Assembly (NCBI GenBank): GCA_047629355.1
Contig: JBLHWU010000146.1
Location: 1 to 17,004 of the forward strand
Source: CAYUNA01 sp047629355
GTDB lineage: Bacteria > Bacteroidota > Bacteroidia > Chitinophagales > Saprospiraceae
Direction: 5' to 3'
Length of the DNA stretch: 17,004 nt
Each line of letters opens with the position of its first letter. The first letter of the stretch is position 1. The position numbers and the translations under genes were made by a program. The notes below the pieces were generated by a model, which saw nothing but the letters and a program-made list of their open reading frames with translations, did no database searches and had not been told where the DNA came from. Shown in pieces: positions 8,170 to 16,917 of this stretch.

Positions 8170-9501
8170 CTATCCCTTATAAAAAAGCCACTTTCCAATT
8201 TCCTTAAAAGTTACTTTTTTACCATACATAAAAATACCAATTCGGTAAATCCGTCCAGAGACCCAAACGAAAAATATTGCCGACCCAATTAATATGGCTA
8301 TTGATAATAAAACTTCCCAAAGTGGTGGATCAAATGCCAATCTTGCAGGCATCACGATTGGTGAAAACAGCGGAAACATCGACCCGAAAACAGCGAGTCC
8401 ACTATTTGGATTATCAATTACGGACATCGCAATAAATAAGGCGATAACCACTGGAATTGAAATTGGAATCGTCAAAGACTGCCCTTCTCCAAAATCATCG
8501 CCAATTGCGGAACCAACTGCTGCAAACATCGACGCATAAATGAAATAGCCACCCAAAAAGAAAATAATGATAACGGGTATCATAAACGCCCAATTTTGTG
8601 ACGCAATATCGGTTGTTAACGTTTGTATCATCAGCATGGTTTCATCCATTTGTTCCGCACTCATTTCTGCACCTGCGCCACTCGGCACACCATCTGCCAT
8701 TGCAGGAAGTAAAAGCGGCAAGATGACCGTTCCAAAAATACCGATGAATAATGCCCAAATCAACATCTGTGTCAAGCCTACGCCACTCACGCCGATAATT
8801 TTTCCGAGCATCAATTGAAATGGTTTGACGGAAGAAATGATAACTTCCACAATCCGATTCACTTTCTCCTCCATCACCGATCGCATCACCATCATGCCAT
8901 AGATAAAAATAACCATGTACATAAAAAACGCCATTCCGAAGCCAATCGCTGCGGCAACACCAGCACTTGAATTGTTTTCCTCTTCTTCAATTTCGCCCTT
9001 GTCATTAATAAATTGCTTTTTTGACTGTAGCGTCACGTCGATATCCAGATTATCAAGTTGCTGCTGTGTCAAGCCAGATTCTTTTACTTTATAATTGCGC
9101 AACTTCGTCGCAATTTTCCTTTCCATTCCCTTTTGACTGCCCATCGAAACTTGCTTATCTGAATAATATTGAATATTCAAAGCGTTGTTCAGGTTTTCAA
9201 ATTTTGGAATGTATAAAACGCCCGCATAACCGTCCTCTTTATAGGTTTTACGCAGTGTTTCTAAGTCCTCATCCAATATTTTATAATGTGTTTCCGAAGT
9301 GGAAGGCAGGGCTTTGATGATACCCGAATCATCTTTTACCGCAATTTTTTGCTGCTCTTCGCCCGTAAATTTCATAATTAAAATCGGCATCGAATAGAGG
9401 GCTATTATTGCAATTGGCGTGAGTAACGTAACGACGATAAAAGTCTTTTTTCGCACACGAACCAAGTATTCTCGTTGGATAATTAACCAAAGCTTTTTCA
9501 T
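8170..9501 (-). CDS. ABC-2 type transporter permease (NatB-like)
   Basis: This is a 443-residue inner-membrane permease of the ABC-2 / COG1668 class. A first membrane segment (about residues 20-43) is followed by a large extracytoplasmic domain (about 44-182). The remaining membrane segments lie at about 183-206, 234-265, 303-328, 344-361 and 398-416. The conserved cytoplasmic stretch EEKVNRIVEVIISSVKPFQL (211-230) leading into LGKIIG is typical of this family. Together with the ATPase encoded upstream it would form an exporter. NatAB-like sodium export is the best-known example of the class, but the substrate cannot be read from sequence. The gap to the ATPase gene is 162 bp, longer than usual for a tight operon, yet the order and orientation fit a pair. 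The start is an ATG at 9501 and the stop is TAG. Confidence 0.9.
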   Translation of the reverse strand: MKKLWLIIQREYLVRVRKKTFIVVTLLTPIAIIALYSMPILIMKFTGEEQQKIAVKDDSGIIKALPSTSETHYKILDEDLETLRKTYKEDGYAGVLYIPKFENLNNALNIQYYSDKQVSMGSQKGMERKIATKLRNYKVKESGLTQQQLDNLDIDVTLQSKKQFINDKGEIEEEENNSSAGVAAAIGFGMAFFMYMVIFIYGMMVMRSVMEEKVNRIVEVIISSVKPFQLMLGKIIGVSGVGLTQMLIWALFIGIFGTVILPLLLPAMADGVPSGAGAEMSAEQMDETMLMIQTLTTDIASQNWAFMIPVIIIFFLGGYFIYASMFAAVGSAIGDDFGEGQSLTIPISIPVVIALFIAMSVIDNPNSGLAVFGSMFPLFSPIVMPARLAFDPPLWEVLLSIAILIGSAIFFVWVSGRIYRIGIFMYGKKVTFKEIGKWLFYKG

Positions 9502-9569
9502 ATTAGTATAGATGTATTAAGGTCTTCGCCAAATGATGGATATTGAATAATAAGTTTGTTTTGTTGCAA

Positions 9570-9601
9570 ATTCATCATTCAACGCTTATCATTCATCATT
9601 C
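9570..9601. repeat. Short direct repeat between ATPase and permease genes
   Basis: The 11-mer ATTCATCATTC occurs at 9570-9580 and 9591-9601, 21 bp apart, with TTATC between. It lies in the 162-bp spacer of the exporter pair. No function is evident. Confidence 0.5.
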
Positions 9602-9663
9602 GACAAGGTGTATTGGTCTGTTTAAAAATTGGTGAACTGGTTTTTAGAAGGTTGAAAAGTTGC

Positions 9664-10575
9664 CTATAAGTTGACTTTTTTAATGAAAATCTCATTCAAC
9701 GTTGGCAAAATTTCATGAAAAGAATTAATGTGAACATCGCCTCTTATCAAATGATTCAAAACAAGGTTAGAATCTTTACTCTCCTCGACTTTCACCACCA
9801 ATTCACCTTCTTTTTTATCAATAATTTCCCAACGTTTATCTACTTCATCCATCATCGGTAAGTTGCTCGGCAAAGTACCTTCGTAGTTAATTTTATAAAT
9901 ATTTTCCTTAAAACTCTGCTTCACATCCGCCACGCGACCTTCCAAAACTTTCTTACCCTGATTAATCAAAACAATATGCTCACAAATCTCTTCCACTTGT
10001 TCCATTCGATGCGTAGAAAAAATAATGCTTACGCCATCATTGTTCAACCGTCGAATTTCATCCTTAATCAAATTGGTATTTATCGGGTCTAATCCCGTGA
10101 AAGGTTCATCCAAAATTAGCAACTTCGGCTCATGCACAACCGTCGCAACAAACTGTACTTTTTGCTGCATTCCTTTCGATAATTCCTCCACTTTCTTTTT
10201 CCACCAATCATCCATGCCCAAACGTTCAAACCATTTATTAATTTGTGCTTTGGCTTCTTTTTTCGACAATCCTTTAAGTTGGGCAAGGTACAATAATTGC
10301 TCTCCAACCTCCATTTTCTTATACAAACCGCGCTCTTCCGGCAGGTAGCCAATATAGTTCGGCGTATTGTTATTTAACTTTTCTCCATCCAGATAAACGA
10401 TTCCTTCATCTGCACCTGTGATGGTCGTAATGATACGAATCAAGGAAGTTTTCCCCGCTCCGTTTGGTCCTAATAAGCCAAATATTGACCCTTTCGGCAC
10501 TTCAAAACTAACATTGTCAACAGCGGTATGTTTGTCGTACCTTTTGACGACATTTTCGAGTTTAAGTATGCTCAT
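9664..10575 (-). CDS. ABC transporter ATP-binding protein (NatA-like)
   Basis: This is a 303-residue cytoplasmic ATPase that powers the permease encoded next to it. Walker A is GPNGAGKTS (36-44). The Q-loop region reads GYLPEERGLY (76-85), with Glu where many ABC proteins have Gln, as is usual in this subfamily. The signature is LSKGMQQK (132-139), a NatA-type variant of LSGGQ. Walker B and the D-loop read LLILDEPFTGLD (152-163), and the switch histidine is H189 in STHRMEQ. After about residue 215 a C-terminal extension resembles DUF4162. All catalytic residues are present, so it should be active. The ATG at 10575 is preceded by the 735-bp gene-poor gap, which must hold the operon promoter if there is one; I could not place it convincingly. 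Confidence 0.93.
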   Translation of the reverse strand: MSILKLENVVKRYDKHTAVDNVSFEVPKGSIFGLLGPNGAGKTSLIRIITTITGADEGIVYLDGEKLNNNTPNYIGYLPEERGLYKKMEVGEQLLYLAQLKGLSKKEAKAQINKWFERLGMDDWWKKKVEELSKGMQQKVQFVATVVHEPKLLILDEPFTGLDPINTNLIKDEIRRLNNDGVSIIFSTHRMEQVEEICEHIVLINQGKKVLEGRVADVKQSFKENIYKINYEGTLPSNLPMMDEVDKRWEIIDKKEGELVVKVEESKDSNLVLNHLIRGDVHINSFHEILPTLNEIFIKKVNL

Positions 10576-10675
10576 ATTTTAGCAGTATTTTTTTGTGAAC
10601 GAAAAGGCAGAAACTTGGATTTTCAATATGCGACAAGCTGACTTTTATGAAATACGCTTGCAATGTAGCAAAACA

Positions 10676-10900
10676 TTATAAAAATTTAGAACTAAAATCT
10701 ATTGAGGTCGGAAAAAATTCGATTAACGTTTCCTTATCCCACCTTAAAACATATGGCAACAAATAATTTCTTAGTAACGGTAATTTCTTAGCATTTAGAT
10801 GCAAAAAAATTTCGCACGAGGATTTATCTGCCAGAGCAGAATGAATTCTCCTGGTATTGTACGTCCTACCGTCCACCGTAAATTTACCCAGAAAGTCCAA
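10676..10900 (-). pseudogene. Transposase C-terminal relic (IS3/IS481-like)
   Basis: The minus-strand frame contains TYNTRRIHSALADKSSCEIF at about 10804-10864. This resembles the end of the DDE integrase-like transposases of IS3 and IS481 type (YNxxRxHSALxxxSPxEF). The expected upstream catalytic part is absent in this frame. Another minus-strand frame just upstream reads VEYYFKTDAW, faintly like the ESFFKTLK segment that normally lies some 30 residues before the YN motif, which would fit a frameshift and internal deletion. The frame then runs into unrelated sequence. No terminal inverted repeats could be assigned. The match is short, so chance similarity is possible. Confidence 0.4.
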
Positions 10901-11193
10901 GCATCCGTTTTGAAATAATATTCAACTAAATCTCTGAAGTACCCCCTTCAATTGAGTTTCCTTTTGTTCGGCAAAACAAACGTGCGAGATGTCGGTAGAA
11001 TCCAAAGAAAACCTGATTATCATCCAAGTAACGGAAGTTGGCAAGCGTTTTTTAGCCTCTGCCATTGAGTGGCACAATAAGAGCGTTTTATACCCCAAAC
11101 GATGACCATCCTTTACCACTTAACTTAAAATCGTTAAGGACATCCTCTAAGAACTAAAACAAGAGCACCTTAAAATCGCCTATTTTGCTAATT

Positions 11194-11227
11194 ACCTAAC
11201 AATAAGCATATAAACTTGCTTTTAGGT
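11194..11227. repeat. Bulged hairpin upstream of the T9SS protein gene
   Basis: ACCTAA (11194-11199) plus AAGCA (11204-11208) pair with TGCTT plus TTAGGT (11217-11227), giving 6 + 5 bp with a 4-nt bulge and an 8-nt loop. No T-run follows. It may be the edge of a decayed element or a regulatory stem. Confidence 0.3.
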
Positions 11228-11251
11228 TAATAAATATACGATAAAAACTGC

Positions 11252-11259
11252 TACATTTG
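11252..11259 (+). promoter_or_regulatory. Possible -7 promoter element for the T9SS protein gene
   Basis: TACATTTG is an exact match to the Bacteroidota -7 consensus TAnnTTTG and lies 51 bp before the ATG at 11311, a sensible leader length. The -33 TTTG is not obvious at the usual spacing. Confidence 0.35.
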
Positions 11260-11310
11260 ATTCCTCCATTTTTATTTTAACGAATCATAATCTTTAACTA
11301 AAGTACCATT

Positions 11311-14300
11311 ATGTTAATGAAAAAAAATTTACTCTTACTTAGCTTTCTCTTCTCTCTATCGACCCTGTTCGCACAACCCGTCAATGACGACTGCTCTGAC
11401 TTGATTGATTTGGGAACCGCTCCCATTTGTCCTGCAACATTGGACACCTTTACCAACGTTGGTGCGACAGCCTCAACTATTTCCTCCAATCCAGCATTTG
11501 AGATACCTGTTTGTTTCAATGGTGGTGTCGTGAATAGAGATGTTTGGTTTAAATTTACGGTTCCCAATGACGGTAGCCTTGTGGATATTCAAGTGAACGT
11601 TACCGGTGTGGATGGTCCTAATGGAACCATTAGCCAACCACAAGTGGCGGTATATCGTGGTGAATGTTTGCTTGATGAATTACAAGAATTAGCCTGTGCC
11701 GCTGCACCCTTAAATCAAAATGAGATTACGATTGACTTAGAAGCTTTGACTCCAGGTTTGGAGTATTTTCTGAGAATCAACGACTGGACAGCATCCGCTT
11801 CTTCCAACGAAGGAGATTTTGTCATTTGTATTGATGAATTTAACCCTTGTTTTAACCTCTGTGATGTAGAAACGACATCTGATAGTTCCGAGGGGAAATT
11901 ATATGATTCGGGAGGACCCGATGGCGATTATCAAAATAATGAAAATTGTACTTTTACCATTTGCCCATCTGCTTTCAATCAATGTATCTTCATTGATGTC
12001 GTGGAATATACCCTTGAGAATGGTTTTGAAGACCTGAACTTTTATGCTGGAGAAGATACGAATGCTCCGCAGATTTTTTCCTTAACAGGGACGGGGACTA
12101 ATTTCGAATTGCAAGCTTCCAGTGATTGTATCACCATTCAATTTACCAGTGATGGTTCTGTCACCAACCCTGGTTTCTTTTTAGAATGGTCTGCCTCTTC
12201 TGACACTTGTACAATTCCTCCAATTATCAGTTGTGATGAACCAATTAGCATTCCTTCCTTACCTTATGTAGCAATAGATTTATCGACTTGTTTTGCTGGA
12301 AACACCGTAAGTAATGGTCCTTGTAATGAGTTTTTCCTAAATGGAGAAGATTACATTTTTACCTATGATTCTCCTGGTGATGAATGTATTATGATAGATA
12401 TTACAGGTTCTGGACAGCAAACGGGCGTTGCTATTTATAACAATTGTCCAAATGTTGCGACGGAATGTGTCGCTTCTGCTGGAGGAGGTTTCGGACAAAC
12501 TGACCCAACGATTAATGCAGCATTTTTAGAAACTGCAGGTACTTATTATATCGTTGTTGCCAATGCAAATAACTGTACTGGTTTTGATATAAATGTAGAA
12601 ACCGTAGATTGTCCAATCGTTTTGCCACCAGCAGAAAATTGTGAAGATGCGCTAAGTATTAATGGATGTGCAAATGCACCTTCAACGATTGCCGTTTCTC
12701 AAATAGCTTCCAATAATTTGGACTTTCAAGAAGGATGCTGGGGTGGTTCTGGCGCAGCATTTTTCACTTGGTTTATTTTTCAAGCACAAGAAGATGGTAG
12801 CTTTGGATTTTTGGCAGCCAATAGTGCTGACCCGAACTTTTCAGATATCGACATTAATGTTTGGGGACCTTATACAGACGAAGACCTCGTTTGTGATGGA
12901 ACTTTAGATGACGAACCCATTAGAAGTACTTGGTCTGGTACGCCTGGAGTAACTGGACTGATTGATATTAATCCAGAAACAGGAGCAGTCGTTACCGAAG
13001 TTTGTGAAGGTGCAGGAGGGAGTAAATTTGTCTCCACTATTTCTGTAATTACTGGCGAATGGTATGTTGTTTTAATTAATGATTACGGTGGAAATATTGT
13101 TGATGGACAAATTGATATGGATTTCACCTTTACCGATGATGGCGTACTCGGTGCAGCGGATGATAACTTTACAGTAACTGCGGATACCAGCGTTTGTGTT
13201 GGCGAGCCAGTACAATTATTAGCAGAAGGCGGTTCTTTGATTCAATGGATGAGCAATCCTGCGTTGAGTTGTGTCAATTGTCCTAATCCAGTTGCGACCG
13301 TTACCGAAACAACGATTTTTGAAGTAGCTATTTTTGGTGCTTGTAGTTCAGATACCTTGGCGGTTGAAATTTCTGCTTTGGGCGGGCCAGATATTGATTT
13401 CACAGTAGACATCACGGAATGTTCAGATACTTCAATTGTTGAAGTGACCGAGATTATTTCAGACAGCCTTAATATGTTTACTTCGTTCAATTGGGAATTG
13501 ACCATTGATGGAATGACTTATACTTCCCTTGATGAAAATCCCATTTTTGAATTTACGGAAATAGGTTTAGCTACTTTAACACTCATCGCTACCAATGATA
13601 GCGGATGTAGTAGTGCCTCAACACAAGAATTCACAATTAATCCTCCAATCTTCGTTTTAGCGTTGGGACCTGACCAAACATTGACTTGTGATACACTAAG
13701 TATTGCATTGGATGCAAGCGATGATTTTGTAACTTATGCTTGGAGTACCACTGAGGAAACAAGTGAAATTACAGTTACTCAACCAGGTGTTTATTCAATT
13801 ACCGTTACCGATATTTGTGGGGTGACACTGACAGACGAAGTGACGATTAACCAAGATATTAATACAACACCGCCTGACCTTCCTGCCAATGTTGACATTT
13901 GTGAAGGAGAATCATTTATGTATGATGCTGGCGATGATTTTATAACTTATGAATGGTCACCAATTGAAGGATTAAGTTGTACGGATTGTCCAAATCCAAC
14001 AGCAAACCCTATTGTAACAACAATTTATACTTTGACCGTAACAAATGCTGACGCTTGTGTTGCAACGGCAACCAGTCAAATCACAGTGAATCCAACGGAA
14101 ACCTCGAATGTAACCCTTGAAGTTTGTGATGGCTCAACGGCGACTTATAATGGAATAGATTTAGAAATTGGTACAACAACAGATTTTGATTTCTTTACCT
14201 TAAATGGTTGCGATAGTACCGTTACTGTAGCAGTTATTGGATTGCCTAACTTTAACTCAACAGTTGACCTTTCGGCTTGTGATGGCTCAACGGTTGATTA

Positions 14301-16917
14301 TAATGGAACAACTTTGGACGCAGGTACAACCATGGATTTCAATTTCACGGCAACGAATGGCTGTGATAGTATCGTTACCGTAAACGTGGCTTCCTTGCCA
14401 AATTTTGCTTCAACGCTGAGTTTATCGGCTTGTACAGGTCAAACGGTTGACTATAATGAAACAACGCTTGAAGTTGGCTCAACAATGGATTTTGTTTTCC
14501 AAGCGACGAATAGTTGTGATAGTACGGTTACTGTCACCGTATCTGAACTGCTTAACTTCACTTCAACGGTTGACTTGTCCGCTTGTGAAGGTCAAACAGT
14601 TGATTATAATGGAATGCCTTTGGTAACTGGCTCAATGACTGATTTTACCTTTACCGCAACGAATGGTTGTGATAGTGTCGTTACCGTAAATGTTTTCCTT
14701 TTACCAGTATTTACTGCTACATTAAATTTAGCAGCTTGTGAAGGCGGAACGGTTGCCTACGAAGGTTCAGACTTGATGCCGGGCACAATGACGGACTTTA
14801 CTTTCATCGCCAGTAATGGCTGTGATTCTATCGTAACCGTAGTCGTTGCCACTCTACCAAATATCACGACTGCTGAAAACATTGCGATTTGTGAAGGAGA
14901 AACAACTGACATTTTTGGAACACCAACCAGTACGGCAGGTGTTTACGAAATGACTTTTACCGCGACCAATGGTTGTGATAGTACACACACGATTGACCTG
15001 ACCATTTTTGATGCCTTTACCCTCAATTTGTCAAGCACCAACAACGATTGTGCTGGTGGATTGGAAGGTACAGCTACCGCAAATACAGTTGGCGGTGTCG
15101 CTCCATATACTTACGAATGGAATACGGGCGCGATGGGACAAACAATTACCAACCAATCCGCTGGTATTTATGCAGTTGTTGTGACGGATGCCAATGGATG
15201 TAGCGCAGCAGGCAGTATTGAAATTGAGCAACCAGCAGTTATTGAAACCACGACGACGCAAGTGAATGTTGGTTGTGAAAACCCAGGTTCTGCAAGCGCT
15301 TCGGCAATTGGCGGTACACTTCCATTGACTTACGCTTGGAGTACAGGCATTACGGCACAAAGCATTGACGATATTTTAGCAGGAGAATATACTGTAACCG
15401 TAACGGATGCTAATAATTGTATAATGACCGAAACGGTAGTTATTACTGGAGCATTTGGCCCAGAAATTTCTATTGATATTGATGCACAACCAACCAGTAA
15501 TGATTTAATGGGCGGAGAATTGTCTGTCAATATTAATGGCGGAACTGCCCCATTTAATTTCACTTGGAACAATGGTGGCAATACGGGTATCCTTAATAAT
15601 TTGGGTTCTGGATTGTATAACTTAACGGTAACTGATGCCAATGGCTGTGGTGCAGAAGCAAGTGCTACCCTATTCGTACCAGGCTGTATTATCGGTCAAA
15701 TTTGGGACGATGAAAACAGAGATGGGTGTCAAATGTTAGGTGAATCTGGCATTATCGACATTGAATTAGAATTGAACGGTACAGATATTTTTGGAAACGA
15801 CGTTACTTTAACGGCGACTACCAATAATAATGGAACCTATAAGTTTGAAACAATGCCTCCAGGTACTTTTGAAATTTCTTACGTTGATTTAGATGCCGAC
15901 GAATATGGCGTTTCACCAATGGACAATTGCAACAACGATAATAAAGACAGTGATTTCAGTGTCAATACCGAAAGCTTTTTTATCACTTTAGCAGAAGGTG
16001 CATGTCCTAATAATTTGGATGGTGGATTATTTGACCCATGTCTGAATGTCTTGGATGCTGGTACGATTTGTTGTGACCAAGTACTTTGTGGACCAGGGAA
16101 CGTTCCTGCTCCGATTTTGTCCTTAACGCCTGGTACGGGTGCAGGAGGAGCAATTGAGTACATTTGGATGAGAAACACGAACGGCGCGCCATTAGGTAGT
16201 GCTGGATGGTCTCCAATTATGGGAACAAACAGTCCAGATTATTCGCCAGGTGCTTTGCATATCACAACTTATTTTGCTCGCTGCGTGCGTGCAGTCGGTT
16301 GTGAAAACTGGTTAGAAAGCAACATCGTAGAAATCGTAGTGGAAGACGACGCAGTTGCAGAAATCAATGGTCCAATCCTCAATTGTGTTGGTGATATGGT
16401 CACTTACACCGCTTTGGAGAATGCTCCAGGTACTACTTACCAATGGAACTTTGGAGGCTTGGCTACGCCATCAACGGCATCAAGCCAAACCGTCAATGTT
16501 ACTTGGAATTATTACACCACTGCAAACATTATCTTGACCGTAACCAACGATGGTTGTACTTCTACAGATAATTATTATGTAGCAATCTCTAATAGCAGCA
16601 TCATTTGTGGAAGTTCTATCGTAGCAGAAATGTACGGTCTTAACAAAGAAGAAGTGAACGGTACAGATGCCACGGAATATTCAATTTTAACCAACCCAAT
16701 CAGTCATGAATTGACTGTGACTTGGGATGAAATGGTTGAAGGAATGGTCGACATGAAATTGTTGTCCGTTGATGGTCAGCAAGTTGCTTCCTCAATTGCG
16801 GAAGGAACGGCATTAAGACATCAAATAGAAACGACTGATTTGAGAAGCGGCTTGTACTTGTTGCAGGTGCAGGATGCGAATGGAACGAGACAGGTTTTGA
16901 AAGTCTTTAAGCGATAA
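11311..16917 (+). CDS. Giant multidomain T9SS cargo protein, putative surface adhesin
   Basis: This is an 1868-residue secreted protein. A signal peptide (residues 1-21, cleavage likely after FA before Q22) sends it to the periplasm, and a C-terminal T9SS type A sorting domain (about 1790-1868, ending YLLQVQDANG...LKVFKR) sends it across the outer membrane. In between are pre-peptidase-like domains (about 24-178, 303-430, 441-610), a CUB-like domain (about 184-297), Ig/PKD-like domains (about 624-930), and six tandem 51-residue repeats (931-1236). Three SprB-type repeats follow (about 1236-1310, 1311-1383, 1384-1458), then an SdrD B-like domain starting IGQIWDDENRDG (1459-1577), a region of unknown type (1578-1685) and a PKD domain (about 1686-1765). 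There is no enzymatic domain, so adhesion or matrix formation is the likely role (inference). ATG at 11317 (MKKN) is an equally possible start. No clear terminator is visible up to the window end. Confidence 0.92.
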   Translation: MLMKKNLLLLSFLFSLSTLFAQPVNDDCSDLIDLGTAPICPATLDTFTNVGATASTISSNPAFEIPVCFNGGVVNRDVWFKFTVPNDGSLVDIQVNVTGVDGPNGTISQPQVAVYRGECLLDELQELACAAAPLNQNEITIDLEALTPGLEYFLRINDWTASASSNEGDFVICIDEFNPCFNLCDVETTSDSSEGKLYDSGGPDGDYQNNENCTFTICPSAFNQCIFIDVVEYTLENGFEDLNFYAGEDTNAPQIFSLTGTGTNFELQASSDCITIQFTSDGSVTNPGFFLEWSASSDTCTIPPIISCDEPISIPSLPYVAIDLSTCFAGNTVSNGPCNEFFLNGEDYIFTYDSPGDECIMIDITGSGQQTGVAIYNNCPNVATECVASAGGGFGQTDPTINAAFLETAGTYYIVVANANNCTGFDINVETVDCPIVLPPAENCEDALSINGCANAPSTIAVSQIASNNLDFQEGCWGGSGAAFFTWFIFQAQEDGSFGFLAANSADPNFSDIDINVWGPYTDEDLVCDGTLDDEPIRSTWSGTPGVTGLIDINPETGAVVTEVCEGAGGSKFVSTISVITGEWYVVLINDYGGNIVDGQIDMDFTFTDDGVLGAADDNFTVTADTSVCVGEPVQLLAEGGSLIQWMSNPALSCVNCPNPVATVTETTIFEVAIFGACSSDTLAVEISALGGPDIDFTVDITECSDTSIVEVTEIISDSLNMFTSFNWELTIDGMTYTSLDENPIFEFTEIGLATLTLIATNDSGCSSASTQEFTINPPIFVLALGPDQTLTCDTLSIALDASDDFVTYAWSTTEETSEITVTQPGVYSITVTDICGVTLTDEVTINQDINTTPPDLPANVDICEGESFMYDAGDDFITYEWSPIEGLSCTDCPNPTANPIVTTIYTLTVTNADACVATATSQITVNPTETSNVTLEVCDGSTATYNGIDLEIGTTTDFDFFTLNGCDSTVTVAVIGLPNFNSTVDLSACDGSTVDYNGTTLDAGTTMDFNFTATNGCDSIVTVNVASLPNFASTLSLSACTGQTVDYNETTLEVGSTMDFVFQATNSCDSTVTVTVSELLNFTSTVDLSACEGQTVDYNGMPLVTGSMTDFTFTATNGCDSVVTVNVFLLPVFTATLNLAACEGGTVAYEGSDLMPGTMTDFTFIASNGCDSIVTVVVATLPNITTAENIAICEGETTDIFGTPTSTAGVYEMTFTATNGCDSTHTIDLTIFDAFTLNLSSTNNDCAGGLEGTATANTVGGVAPYTYEWNTGAMGQTITNQSAGIYAVVVTDANGCSAAGSIEIEQPAVIETTTTQVNVGCENPGSASASAIGGTLPLTYAWSTGITAQSIDDILAGEYTVTVTDANNCIMTETVVITGAFGPEISIDIDAQPTSNDLMGGELSVNINGGTAPFNFTWNNGGNTGILNNLGSGLYNLTVTDANGCGAEASATLFVPGCIIGQIWDDENRDGCQMLGESGIIDIELELNGTDIFGNDVTLTATTNNNGTYKFETMPPGTFEISYVDLDADEYGVSPMDNCNNDNKDSDFSVNTESFFITLAEGACPNNLDGGLFDPCLNVLDAGTICCDQVLCGPGNVPAPILSLTPGTGAGGAIEYIWMRNTNGAPLGSAGWSPIMGTNSPDYSPGALHITTYFARCVRAVGCENWLESNIVEIVVEDDAVAEINGPILNCVGDMVTYTALENAPGTTYQWNFGGLATPSTASSQTVNVTWNYYTTANIILTVTNDGCTSTDNYYVAISNSSIICGSSIVAEMYGLNKEEVNGTDATEYSILTNPISHELTVTWDEMVEGMVDMKLLSVDGQQVASSIAEGTALRHQIETTDLRSGLYLLQVQDANGTRQVLKVFKR
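14101..15018 (+). repeat. Six tandem 153-bp (51-residue) 'NGCDS' repeats
   Basis: The first cysteine of each unit falls at C939, C990, C1041, C1092, C1143 and C1194, exactly 51 residues (153 bp) apart. A second cysteine follows 28 residues later in NGCDS (or NSCDS). The unit pattern is AC-[DET]-G-x-T-x-x-Y-x-G ... DF-x-F-x-A-T-NGCDS-x-VTV. Unit 6 is the most divergent. The repeat type is common in large secreted proteins of Saprospiria-like bacteria; paired cysteines suggest one disulfide per unit. Confidence 0.9.
15016..15684 (+). repeat. Three SprB-type repeats within the T9SS protein
   Basis: Three units of about 73-75 residues each carry the pattern GG-x-x-P-[YLF]-x-[YF]-x-W followed by G-x-Y-x-[VL]-x-VTDAN-[GN]-C. 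This is the SprB repeat known from the Flavobacterium gliding adhesin and from many T9SS cargo proteins. They follow the NGCDS array directly. Confidence 0.85.

Larger units (their letters stand above)
10576..11310. other. 735-bp gap with degenerate coding remnants
   Basis: This divergent intergenic region holds no intact recognisable gene. On the minus strand there is a transposase-like tail (10676-10900). On the plus strand one frame reads a 39-codon ORF from an ATG at 10647 to a stop at 10764-10766. The same frame later reads coding-like segments from 10956 to 11213 interrupted by stops at 11103, 11121 and 11148. None of the plus-strand pieces matches a family I recognise. The right-hand 120 bp carry a hairpin and a promoter-like octamer for the large secreted protein. 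The picture is of a decayed insertion or gene relic. Confidence 0.5.

Noticed and set aside
8294..9317. Plus-strand open frames opposite the ABC permease
   Set aside because: Antisense to a clear membrane protein gene; sequences are low-complexity mirror frames without recognisable domains.
9570..9601. Possible CRISPR-like or iteron array in the ATPase-permease spacer
   Set aside because: Only two 11-bp copies; far below what an array or iteron set needs.
15031..15641. Minus-strand open frames over the SprB repeats
   Set aside because: They are shadows produced by the repetitive, biased codon use of the large plus-strand gene; no start context or family match.
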